Shown: positions 29,524-39,940 of the stretch, in pieces
Position numbering within the stretch: position 1 is the first letter of the stretch
Layout: each line of letters begins with the position of its first letter
Origin: Aequoribacter fuscus
GTDB lineage: Bacteria > Pseudomonadota > Gammaproteobacteria > Pseudomonadales > Halieaceae
DNA: 64,000 bases
NCBI RefSeq assembly: GCF_009910365.1
Contig: NZ_CP036423.1
Span: 1,054,001-1,118,000, forward strand
Direction of reading: 5' to 3'
Made by a program: the position numbers and the translations under genes
Notes under the pieces: generated by a model
What the model was told of the DNA's origin: nothing
The model's database searches: none
The model's input: only the letters and a program-made list of their open reading frames with translations

Positions 29524-29862
29524 CGATGTGTCATTGTTCACGGTATGAAGTTAGAAACGAGCACATAGATTGTGTGTTGGTTTCTGGTTTTTACAACCGG
29601 AATGTTCTTTAACAAGATAGAAAGCTGAGTCTAGAACTGATGTGTATGACCTTAGGGTTGTATTGCACGGTTCGAGATTAAAAAGTTCAGAATACGCTTA
29701 ATCAATTCGGCGTATTCGAAACGAGTTGTACAAATTACTGTGACTCAAGCGTCACAGACATCCGGCGAATACACAGTTAATCTTGCTGTGTATTTGTATT
29801 AAGTACCTAACTTTGCTAAGGGGGTTAGGGAAAAGTCTTTTGATTGATAATTTAGGTTATAT
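29524..29862 (+). promoter_or_regulatory. spacer between tRNA-Ala and 23S with boxA
   Basis: This 339-nt spacer has no gene. A clear boxA antitermination site, TGTTCTTTAACAA, lies at 29603-29615, where NusB/NusE-dependent antitermination complexes reload before 23S. The last 20 bases (about 29843-29862) are complementary to the region just after the 23S gene and form the base of the 23S processing stem. Confidence 0.9.
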
Positions 29863-32762
<2,900 letters not shown>

Positions 32763-32873
32763 TAATCTAAGTTATTAAAAAGACTGTGGATGTTTGTGGC
32801 GAGTCACAGAAATAAACGATTTAATCAGACTCAGTTGACTATCGAATTCGGTGTCGCAAGACACCAACCAGTT

Positions 32874-32992
32874 TGCCTGGCGACCATAGAGCATTGGTAC
32901 CACCTGACCCCATTCCGAACTCAGTAGTGAAACGATGCATCGCCGATGGTAGTGTGGGGTTTCCCCATGTGAGAGTAGGTCATCGCCAGGCT
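32874..32992 (+). rRNA. rrf: 5S ribosomal RNA
   Basis: The gene begins TGCCTGGCGACC and ends CATCGCCAGGCT, whose terminal arms pair. The conserved core ACCTGACCCCATTCCGAACTC is cut here to its central part, CCCATTCCGAACTC, followed by AGTAGTGAAACG and GCCGATGGTAGTG. It lies 111 bases after 23S. Confidence 0.98.
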
Positions 32993-33003
32993 TCTAAATA
33001 AAA

Positions 33004-33033
33004 ACCCTCAGTCGTAAGACTGGGGGTTTTTTA
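33004..33033 (+). terminator. rrn operon terminator
   Basis: CCCTCAGTC-GTAA-GACTGGGGG followed by six T residues is a strong intrinsic terminator about 12 bases after the 5S gene. Confidence 0.93.
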
Positions 33034-33130
33034 CGTTAGGGACCAAGGAAATTACAGCACACGGGACTCACCATGAGAGAGTTGGGTGAGCACCGATTGC
33101 CGCAGGCAAGTAAGCGTCCGGTAAACCCAC

Positions 33131-34705
33131 CTAGACGCGCGACCTCCAGTTGTGGGGCAACAACCCCTCAAGATCCGATTGCTTAGCGGTCGGTAAACGC
33201 TCCAACACCTCTTTCAAATACCGCTGCGGATCAAGCCCGTTGATCTTCGCTGATTGAATCAAGGTCATGACGTTGGCCGCCCGCTGACCACTGCGCAAGG
33301 AACCTGCGAACAGCCAGTTCTTGCGCCCAAGTGCCCACGGTCTGATTTGATTTTCAATCCAATTGTTGTCAATCGGGATTGCACCGTCATCCAAGTAACG
33401 TTTTAGCGCAAGCCAACGCTTCAGTGTGTAATCAATGGCTCTGGCGCTTCGACCACTGTCGGGCAGATCTTCGCGTTCACGGATTAACCAATCATGCAGC
33501 CGTTCCAGAACAGGTTTTGCCTGTGTTTGTCTTAAAGCGTAGCGTTCATCGGGGCTTAAGTCAGCCGCTTCACGCTCAATGGCGTATAGGGTGCCGATCA
33601 GCCCCATCGCCTTGTCCGCAATAGGACTGGCATGGTTCACCTGCAGCTCATGGAACTTACGCCTTGCGTGTGCCCAACATGCGACCTCGCTCATACCCAG
33701 ACCAAAGCCTGCTTTATAGCCGGTATAGTCATCACACACCAAGTGACCTTGCCATCCCTCTAAGAACAACCGAGAGGATTCTCCAGCACGGCTGGGCTGG
33801 AAGTCGTACACAACGGCCTGCGTTGCGCACCAACTTGGCGTCGCATAAGCCCACACATACGCCTTTTTGGCTTTTTTGCTGCCTGGCTCTAGCATGTTCA
33901 CGGGTGTTTCATCGGCGTGCAGGATAGGTTGCGCTAACAGTGAGGCGCGCAGCGCCTCAACTAATGGGGTAATCTCATAACCACAGCGACCAACCCACTC
34001 CGACAGCGTTGTGCGCGGTAAGTCCACACCGGCACGTTGGTATATCTGCTGTTGTCGATATAAGGGTTGATGATCGGCGTACTTCGAGACTAATACTTGC
34101 GCGAGTAAATTGGTGGTTGGAATTCCTTTATCAATCACATGCGCATCAACAGGCTTTTGCACAACCGTTTCACATCGACGGCACGCCCACTTGCTTCGCA
34201 CATGCTGCTCTACCGAGAACTGCCCTGGCTCGTAGTCTAGCTTCTCGCTGATATCGTCGCCTATATGAACCATTTGGCACCCACAGCGGCATTCGGTCGA
34301 TTCAGGGTCGTGTCGAACGATCTTGCGAGGCAAGTGCGTTGGCAATGCTTGGCGTTTGGCGACTTGCTTTGTTCTGGGCTGCTGACCAAGATCGCGGGTG
34401 TTTTGCTCAAGCTCGAGCTCGATGGCGCTGACGTCTTCGTTAACAGCCTCATCGAGTAAACGTAACTGTGTGCTACCGGTTTGCTCGCTACTGCGGTCGA
34501 ACTTGTGGCGTTTAAGAATGGCGAGTTCGTGCGTGAGCTGTTCATTGCGCAAACTCAAATGGGCAATCGTATTGTCGCGCTTAACAATCTCGTTTTGGTA
34601 TCGCTCCTCATCGTTTTGCTTACGGTTGAGCTCATCAAGCAATCGCGACGAGAGGTCGCGTAGCTGCGATTCGTTTAAGCTCTTGAGGTCAATATCCATA
34701 CTCAT
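33131..34705 (-). CDS. tnpC: IS66-family transposase TnpC
   Basis: TnpC is the 524-residue catalytic protein of IS66 elements. Domain order: N-terminal coiled coil (about residues 20-75), a zinc-finger-like segment (CRCGCQM, and CRRCE), and the DDE core with HADETPVNML, VCDDYTGYKA and NNWIENQIRPWALGRKNW, in which the acidic residues are the catalytic triad. The C-terminus ends almost at the left inverted repeat, as usual. The gene appears intact. Confidence 0.97.
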   Translation of the reverse strand: MSMDIDLKSLNESQLRDLSSRLLDELNRKQNDEERYQNEIVKRDNTIAHLSLRNEQLTHELAILKRHKFDRSSEQTGSTQLRLLDEAVNEDVSAIELELEQNTRDLGQQPRTKQVAKRQALPTHLPRKIVRHDPESTECRCGCQMVHIGDDISEKLDYEPGQFSVEQHVRSKWACRRCETVVQKPVDAHVIDKGIPTTNLLAQVLVSKYADHQPLYRQQQIYQRAGVDLPRTTLSEWVGRCGYEITPLVEALRASLLAQPILHADETPVNMLEPGSKKAKKAYVWAYATPSWCATQAVVYDFQPSRAGESSRLFLEGWQGHLVCDDYTGYKAGFGLGMSEVACWAHARRKFHELQVNHASPIADKAMGLIGTLYAIEREAADLSPDERYALRQTQAKPVLERLHDWLIREREDLPDSGRSARAIDYTLKRWLALKRYLDDGAIPIDNNWIENQIRPWALGRKNWLFAGSLRSGQRAANVMTLIQSAKINGLDPQRYLKEVLERLPTAKQSDLEGLLPHNWRSRV

Positions 34706-34794
34706 AAGGATACTGTGCCAGCTTACGGATCGGTGTTCTATCGAGAATACGGCGACTTAGTTCTCTGGTAATTCAGCCGATAATTTGCTCTGAT

Positions 34795-35130
34795 TCACAC
34801 CCGATCAAAGGCGTGTATTTTACTGGCGTATTGCCAGGGTAATCCCACCATTAAAGACGCCAGCTGCTCTTGATCAAGCGCTATCGCAGCACCTTCGCGT
34901 AAGCGAGACCAGACGAATTTGCCTTGGTGCAACCGACGGGCCGCCAGCCAAACGCCGAAGGCGTCAATGATGAGTACCTTGACACGATTACCTCGTTTGT
35001 TGGCGAATACATAAGCGGTGTGCGGCGTTGCTTTACCGAACTGCTTAATGACGCGAGCGAGTGCCGTATCGGGTCCTGCTCTCATGTCCATGGGTTCGCG
35101 TGACAGCCAAACCTCGTTGACCTCGATCAT
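34795..35130 (-). CDS. tnpB: IS66-family accessory protein TnpB
   Basis: This is a 111-residue protein (IS66 Orf2 family) needed for transposition, role unclear. Signature segments are VWLSREPMDMRAG, AYVFANKRGNRVKVL and FGVWLAARRLHQGKF. ATG 35130 overlaps the tnpA stop (ATGA), the normal arrangement; an upstream in-frame start at 35199 would run deep into tnpA. Confidence 0.95.
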   Translation of the reverse strand: MIEVNEVWLSREPMDMRAGPDTALARVIKQFGKATPHTAYVFANKRGNRVKVLIIDAFGVWLAARRLHQGKFVWSRLREGAAIALDQEQLASLMVGLPWQYASKIHAFDRV

Positions 35131-35507
35131 GACAGGAGTTGCCGGATCCAGACCACTGAGCTTTGAATCTCCTCCAGCGGCCAGTCTATGTTTAGGCAAT
35201 GCTCCTTAATTTGCAGGTTCAATCGCACGGTACGTTTAGATGACGCAGCTTGCGTGGAAACTGTTGTGTCCATTGATGCTGGCACAGAAGTCACAGGTGG
35301 CGGCAGACGTACAAATTCTGAGGGCTTGTTCTGTCGCGCTAGGTGGCGCCATTTATGCACTAGGTTGTGATTTAGCCCGTACTTCATGGCGACCGCTGCG
35401 ACAGACTGATCGCCCGCTTCGCACTCACGTAAGACCTTCTGCTTAAACTCTGGCGCGTAGCGCCGGCGTTCCTTAGCACGCTTAGCGCGTATGACTTTGT
35501 ATTCCAT
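35127..35507 (-). CDS. tnpA: IS66-family accessory protein TnpA
   Basis: This is a 126-residue IS3/IS911-like helix-turn-helix protein. RRRYAPEFKQKVLRECEAG and SVAAVAMKYGLNHNLVHKWR form the DNA-binding region. It is the first of three overlapping genes of the IS66 element and lies about 60 bases inside the right inverted repeat. Confidence 0.94.
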   Translation of the reverse strand: MEYKVIRAKRAKERRRYAPEFKQKVLRECEAGDQSVAAVAMKYGLNHNLVHKWRHLARQNKPSEFVRLPPPVTSVPASMDTTVSTQAASSKRTVRLNLQIKEHCLNIDWPLEEIQSSVVWIRQLLS

Positions 35508-35785
35508 AATAGGTGCCCACTTAATAATAGGTGGGCACCTACGTTACCTTAATTCGAACCTATGGCTAGGTGGGTTGGCCGGACGCTTACGCAGGTAAAC
35601 CAAAGCATCGCTTTGGTAGGGGCGAACGACCGCACATGGATGTGCGGGCTGGGGCTTATCAAGAATTGTGGTGCTTGGCCATGGATGGCAGCGCTGAATC
35701 ATCTTAGTGGCATTGAAAAGCGCGTGCGGCGAGCCTGCGAACGCCCGAGCGATACCACGCGAGCGGCCGGGCAAGCGAAGCTTGG

Positions 35786-35803
35786 CGCCAGGCTTCTAAA
35801 TAA
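35786..35803 (+). other. duplicate of the 5S rRNA 3' end
   Basis: CGCCAGGCTTCTAAATAA at 35786-35803 is identical over 18 bases to the end of the 5S gene and its trailer at 32984-33001. The sequence upstream does not resemble 5S, so this is a tail only. A terminator of different sequence follows at about the same distance. It looks like the scar of a second 5S gene or of recombination between rrn operons. Confidence 0.7.
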
Positions 35804-35805
35804 GA

Positions 35806-35835
35806 AAGGGTCACCCGTTGGGTGGCCCTTTTTTA
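35806..35835 (+). terminator. intrinsic terminator after the 5S-tail relic
   Basis: GGGTCACCC-GTT-GGGTGGCCC, one G-T pair in the stem, is followed by TTTTTT. No intact gene precedes it on this strand; it fits the end of a lost rrn copy. Confidence 0.85.
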
Positions 35836-35854
35836 GTTTGAGCTTCGAGTCAGT

Positions 35855-36033
35855 GTAAGCGTCCGGCCAACCCACCTAGACGCGTGATTTCCAGTTATGA
35901 GGCAACAAGCCCCCAAGATCCGATTGCTTAGCTGTCGGTAAACGCTCCGTCACGTCTTTCAAGTACCGATGCGGATCAAGCCCGTTGATCTTCGCTGATT
36001 GAACCAAGGTCATGATGTTGGCCGGACGCTTAC
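35855..36033. mobile_element. 179-bp IS66-derived mini-element (MITE-like)
   Basis: It begins with the full IS66 terminal repeat (GTAAGCGTCCGGCCAACCCA), continues for about 160 bp as a diverged copy (near 90% by eye) of the left end of the nearby IS66 including the last codons of tnpC, then jumps at GTTGGCC into the right terminal sequence GGCCGGACGCTTAC. Both outer ends are therefore present with no intact gene. The difference from the full element shows it is not a simple copy of it. Flanks GAGTCAGT and CACTCAGT match at 6 of 8 positions if the right edge is taken one base earlier. Confidence 0.8.
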
Positions 36034-36164
36034 ACTCAGTCCTTTCCCCGATTACTTGAATTTCAAAGACGGTTAGACCGTTAGATTACGCCAATACGTC
36101 GACTTGCATGAGGTAGTGGTATTTGACATGATGGCAGGTGTGATGATTGGTTGTTGTAAGATGC

Positions 36165-36872
36165 ATGTTTGAAATGAGCCTCGGCGACTCGTTACCTAAC
36201 GTAACGCTAAGCTATAAGCACAAAGAAATTAGACTCCACGATGTCATTACGGGGCATTGGAGTCTTGTGATGTACGTCGAAGGGGCTTGCCTAACGGTCT
36301 CCCTGCAGGGCTTGAGAAACCAACTACGAGACGACCCCAGTTTTCTGCCGCCCTATGCGCGCATATTGGGGTTGTGTGAGACACCCTTCAGCGAGCTTGG
36401 CGCGAAAGAGCGAGCGTTGGTTCGCGAGCTACAGGACATAGGTCCGTTTTCGTTCTTCGCTGATCAGCGCATGCGCTCTGTGTTCGGCTTTGGAATGCAT
36501 CAGGGTATTCGAAATACGTCTGCAAGTGGTGATTGTGCAGCGAACACGCAAAACCGAGTGTTTTGGGTGGTGACGCCAGATAGGCGAATTCAGGCGGTTT
36601 GGAATTTTCCGTTAATCATAGATGCTAACTTTGTCGAGTTTGGTCGTGTTATCCGTGCGCTCAAAACGACGTACGGGCTGCCGCTTGCTACGCCCGCCAA
36701 TTGGACTGACGGTGCAGACCTTTTAATCCTGCCGAGTTTGTCCGACACAGAGGCGCAACAACGGTATGGGCGCTTTAAAAAAGTCTTGAGTTATTTCCGT
36801 CAAGTGCCTGTCGATCAAGTTCTTAAAGCACGAACACCAAAGAACGACGCTCAGAATTCGGTCGATGAATAA
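36165..36872 (+). CDS. degenerate 1-Cys (Prx6-type) peroxiredoxin-like protein
   Basis: This 235-residue protein has the full layout of a Prx6-type peroxiredoxin. The start MSLGDSLPNVTL parallels the family N-terminus, a thioredoxin-like core includes PFSFFADQRMRSVFGF and RVFWVVTPDRRIQAVWNFP, and the C-terminal arm TPANWTDGADLLILPSLSD to FKKVLSYFRQVP (from residue 176) is well conserved. The catalytic parts are missing: the PxxxTxxC motif is replaced by VEGAC (Cys42, with a short deletion), and the usual conserved Arg after the YP motif is Asp (PLIIDANF). It probably does not reduce peroxide itself. ATG 36165 is a best guess among 36165 and 36174. It overlaps the next gene by 8 bases, so the two proteins are probably made together. 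Confidence 0.75.
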   Translation: MFEMSLGDSLPNVTLSYKHKEIRLHDVITGHWSLVMYVEGACLTVSLQGLRNQLRDDPSFLPPYARILGLCETPFSELGAKERALVRELQDIGPFSFFADQRMRSVFGFGMHQGIRNTSASGDCAANTQNRVFWVVTPDRRIQAVWNFPLIIDANFVEFGRVIRALKTTYGLPLATPANWTDGADLLILPSLSDTEAQQRYGRFKKVLSYFRQVPVDQVLKARTPKNDAQNSVDE

Positions 36873-38982
36873 ATTACGTGCTCAGCTCCAAATCGTCGGT
36901 TTTTGTCTTTTGTTGGGTTTAGCGCTTGGACACGGAACCTTTGTGTATGATTTTTTTCAGCGTACAGCAGAGGTCGAGCAAGATGCAGCACAACGTGTAC
37001 AAAACGAGTTAGAGGATGGCGCTGAGGGCTATCGGCGCTTTGTTTACGACGCGTCTCGCCACGGCCATCTGATTGCGGAAATGCCAATGGTTAAGCGCTT
37101 ATTAGTGCCCAATGGCGGTTCGACTGCCGACGATGTGGCTTTGGCATTGGATCGATTCGCCGATATCTATGGTCGCTATCTACAGGTGCGTGTATTGGAC
37201 TCAGAGGGTGTAGAGATAATCCGATTTGACCGGCCCGACAAAAGTAAACCTGCATTTCGGAGTTATGACTTGCAAGACAAATCAAGTCGCCCCTACGTTG
37301 TTGCAGCGCAGAGCTTGCCCCGTTTTCACAGCTATGTATCTGAAATCTCGGCCAATATGGAGCGTGGTCAGATCGTTGTGCCACACGTGCCGACTTTCCG
37401 GTCCGTCGTGCCGGTGGATGACGGTGAAAAGACGGTGGGCTTTGTCGTTCTGAATGCCCGAGTCGGTGACATTTTGGCGTCGGTAGCGGCCGAGTTATTG
37501 CCGTTTCTCAGTAATTATGAGGTGATTTTTTACGTAGGTGAAAAGCAGTTTTGGCAGCTTAAAAATGGACAGTGGAATTGGGACACCTCCACGAGTGTTC
37601 AGTCCTGGGTAAATCAGCAAAATGCACAACTGTTTAGTGCGGAGGTTGCCATGCGGAACCAAGCGCCGATTACCGATCAGATAGTAAAAGGGGCCCAGAG
37701 CCCGTTTCAGATTTATGACTTTGATCAGAGGCGGCAACTGCACACCAATTTTGTTGATAAAATGTACGTGAAGCTGAGTGTTCCACACGCTGAATGGGAA
37801 AGCCACGTCGCCCGTGAACTAGAGAAAGAAAATGTAGGGGCTTACCTAACAATTATTGCATTCAGTTCCCTAGTTAGCTTGTTAGTGTCGGGACTTGTGC
37901 TGGTTTATGTGAATCAACAAAAAGCAAGAAATCAACGCTTAGCAGAAGCTAAACGTTTGGCGCAAACTGATCACTTAACCGGTGTGTGGTCTAGGGCTGG
38001 GTTTGAAGAAGGTCTTGAAGCTTTGAGGGCTCGGCTTGGAAGTGACGTCCGGCATTTGGGGATTTGTTTGCTCGACGTGGATCATTTCAAACATATCAAT
38101 GATACCTGGGGTCATGCAACAGGCGATACTGTCCTTCGAGAGTTGGCCAAAGTTGTGAAGCGCGAGTTGCGAGATTATGATTTGTTGGCTCGCTGGGGCG
38201 GAGAAGAATTCGTCATCATGCTGGAAGGGGTTTCATCGCAGGTAGCCAAAAACGTTGCCGAACGAATACGGCAAGCGGTAGCCAGCCATGTATTCTCAAC
38301 TGAGTTGGGTCAATCGGTAGATGTCACGATATCGATGGGTGTGACCTTAATGTCAAAAGGATCGTTAGACCAAGCACTTGAAAGAGCCGATAACGCGATG
38401 TACCTCGCGAAAACGGAAGGGCGAAATCAAGTGCGTTTGACGCTGTCCCAAGATTCGTCAAAAGAGGTTTTAAATATCGGCGATACCGTTCCCGATTACT
38501 TGCTGAAGACCGATGAAGGCGAGTTCTTGTTGTCGGATTATATGGGCGGTCGTTGGCTTATTTTATTCAGCCATCCGAAAGACTACACCCCAGTGTGTAC
38601 CTCAGAGTTAGCCAAGATCGCTCAGATGAGCGATGTGTGGGATTCTTTGAATACCAAGCCCATCGCCTTGTCGCTCGATAGCATTGAGCAGCACGTGGGT
38701 TGGAAGCAGGATATTGCGAAAGTGGCTGGATGCGCGGTGAAGTTCCCACTGATTGCAGATACAGACTTGGATTTAGCGAAAGCCTTTAACATGATCCCGG
38801 CTCACGCTGTACTCGCAAACAATTGGACCGCCGACGATGTACAAACTGTGAGGGGTGTGTTTATTTTATCGCCCGATAAACGTTTGCGTTTATCCCTGCT
38901 GTATCCCATGTCAATCGGGCGAGACTTTAATGAAATTGTGCGTTTATTAAAGGCCTTGCAGTCACAAGACGCTGCACAGTAG
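36865..38982 (+). CDS. membrane sensor diguanylate cyclase fused to a 1-Cys peroxiredoxin
   Basis: This 705-residue fusion has, in order: a membrane helix (about 8-28); a periplasmic sensor region of dCACHE type (about 30-320; RVLDSEGVEIIRFDR, RSVVPVDDGEKTVGFVVL); a second helix (325-350); a GGDEF domain from DHLTGVWSR (369) with active site GGEEF (445-449) and an intact inhibitory I-site RDYD (436-439); and a Prx6-like peroxiredoxin (535-705) with HPKDYTPVCTSEL, peroxidatic Cys578 and conserved Arg686 (PMSIGRDF). The peroxiredoxin ends right after LLKALQ, without the C-terminal arm normal for Prx6. It should make c-di-GMP in the cytoplasm, possibly tuned by peroxide. There is no sign of a frameshift: the frame is continuous from sensor to the end. 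Confidence 0.92.
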   Translation: MNKLRAQLQIVGFCLLLGLALGHGTFVYDFFQRTAEVEQDAAQRVQNELEDGAEGYRRFVYDASRHGHLIAEMPMVKRLLVPNGGSTADDVALALDRFADIYGRYLQVRVLDSEGVEIIRFDRPDKSKPAFRSYDLQDKSSRPYVVAAQSLPRFHSYVSEISANMERGQIVVPHVPTFRSVVPVDDGEKTVGFVVLNARVGDILASVAAELLPFLSNYEVIFYVGEKQFWQLKNGQWNWDTSTSVQSWVNQQNAQLFSAEVAMRNQAPITDQIVKGAQSPFQIYDFDQRRQLHTNFVDKMYVKLSVPHAEWESHVARELEKENVGAYLTIIAFSSLVSLLVSGLVLVYVNQQKARNQRLAEAKRLAQTDHLTGVWSRAGFEEGLEALRARLGSDVRHLGICLLDVDHFKHINDTWGHATGDTVLRELAKVVKRELRDYDLLARWGGEEFVIMLEGVSSQVAKNVAERIRQAVASHVFSTELGQSVDVTISMGVTLMSKGSLDQALERADNAMYLAKTEGRNQVRLTLSQDSSKEVLNIGDTVPDYLLKTDEGEFLLSDYMGGRWLILFSHPKDYTPVCTSELAKIAQMSDVWDSLNTKPIALSLDSIEQHVGWKQDIAKVAGCAVKFPLIADTDLDLAKAFNMIPAHAVLANNWTADDVQTVRGVFILSPDKRLRLSLLYPMSIGRDFNEIVRLLKALQSQDAAQ

Positions 38983-39017
38983 AAAGGTTGCTTAGGCGCT
39001 TTGCGTGAACATGACTG

Positions 39018-39788
39018 CTAGATTCGAGCCGGTATTTTAAAGAATCGTCGCGTCCAGACCGACTGCAAAATAGGGTCTATCCAACGATATAGACGGCCGG
39101 AGACATACACTGATTTTCCTCTTTCTAGCGCTCGTATTCCCTCGCTCACGACCGTCGAAGCGTCATACCACAGCCACTTGGGCATTTTCTCTTTCATTTC
39201 AGACAGTCCAGCTGTTTCATGGAAGTCGGTGTGTGTATAGCCTGGGCACAGGGCCGAAACCTTCACACCATGAGGTGCTAGAGTCAATGCTAAGTCCTCG
39301 CTGAGTGCCACAATGTAAGCTTTTGAGGGGCCATAATTGCAGCCGCCTGAGCGAGGTATACGACCAGCGACGGAGGCGATATTAAGTATGTGCCCGTCTT
39401 TGTTCGCGATCATAGCCGGTGCGAATAAGTGGCAGAGATGCGCTACGGAGGTCATCATCAGCTGGTAAAAGCTTGCATGCTTATTCCAATCTCGTTCGGT
39501 AATCAGATCTTCGCCAGCCACCCCAGCATTGTTAACGAGCCAGCTTACGGTGATGTTTTCTGATTCGCAAAATTGATGGATTAGTGATGGAGCGTCTGGC
39601 TGTGTAAGGTCTGCCGCCATGACTTTTACATCGATACCATAGGTGCTACTTAACTCGTCGGCAATCTGCTTCAGTTTTTCACGCCGCCTTGCGATGAGTA
39701 CGAGGTTCAACCCCTTAGCTGCCAGCTGTTTTGAGAATTCTGCACCTAAACCGGCGGATGCGCCGGTGATAACAGCGTAGTTGCTCAT
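39018..39788 (-). CDS. short-chain dehydrogenase/reductase
   Basis: This is a 256-residue classical SDR. The nucleotide-binding motif is TGASAGLG, then ADLTQPD, NNAG and the catalytic Ser/Tyr/Lys set in NIASVAGR and YGPSKAYI. The C-terminal part (WLWYDASTVVSEGIRALERGKSVYVSG) resembles the DltE/YqjQ-type oxidoreductases, substrate unknown. ATG 39788 is preferred: AAGGA lies 7 bases upstream on the minus strand. It converges on the cyclase-peroxiredoxin gene and is divergent from the next SDR. Confidence 0.9.
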   Translation of the reverse strand: MSNYAVITGASAGLGAEFSKQLAAKGLNLVLIARRREKLKQIADELSSTYGIDVKVMAADLTQPDAPSLIHQFCESENITVSWLVNNAGVAGEDLITERDWNKHASFYQLMMTSVAHLCHLFAPAMIANKDGHILNIASVAGRIPRSGGCNYGPSKAYIVALSEDLALTLAPHGVKVSALCPGYTHTDFHETAGLSEMKEKMPKWLWYDASTVVSEGIRALERGKSVYVSGRLYRWIDPILQSVWTRRFFKIPARI

Positions 39789-39940
39789 GATATGTCCTTC
39801 TACGTTGGGTTTATTGTAGTTTCCCTGCAAAGCGGACTGCAGGCAAGAGGGTTCTTGGTCTTTAAACCGACCACTTTAGACCTTTGGTTTGGAGTACTAC
39901 GAGGATACACTCTGGTGATTAATAATAAAGGAGCGTTGCA

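Larger units (their letters stand above)
33110..35590 (-). mobile_element. IS66-family insertion sequence, complete
   Basis: This 2481-bp element has 25-bp inverted repeats: GTAAGCGTCCGGTAAACCCA at the left and, reversed, GTAAGCGTCCGGCCAACCCA at the right, two mismatches. It encodes the IS66 set tnpA, tnpB, tnpC in order on the minus strand. The flanking 8-mers are GCAGGCAA (33102-33109) and GCAGGTAA (35591-35598), a target duplication with one mismatch, the length typical for IS66. Before insertion the target would have been a small hairpin, TTGCC-GCA-GGCAA. Confidence 0.93.
35591..35854. repeat. hairpin-rich non-coding stretch
   Basis: No gene is supported. Two perfect hairpins follow closely: ACCAAAGC-ATC-GCTTTGGT (35599-35617) and CCGCACAT-GG-ATGTGCGG (35630-35647). 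Just before the IS66 element the flank TTGCC-GCA-GGCAA (33097-33109) is another, so three hairpins were once adjacent. The rest (35650-35785) is GC-rich with further short inverted repeats. The right part includes a duplicate of the 5S 3' end and a terminator, listed separately. Confidence 0.7.

Noticed and set aside
35544-35858. Frames of 76 and 98 codons between the IS66 and the mini-element
   Set aside because: They cross hairpins, the 5S-tail duplicate and a terminator and show no protein-like composition.
35855-36033. The mini-element as a simple broken tnpC pseudogene
   Set aside because: It carries both terminal repeats joined at GTTGGCC, which a truncated pseudogene would not show.
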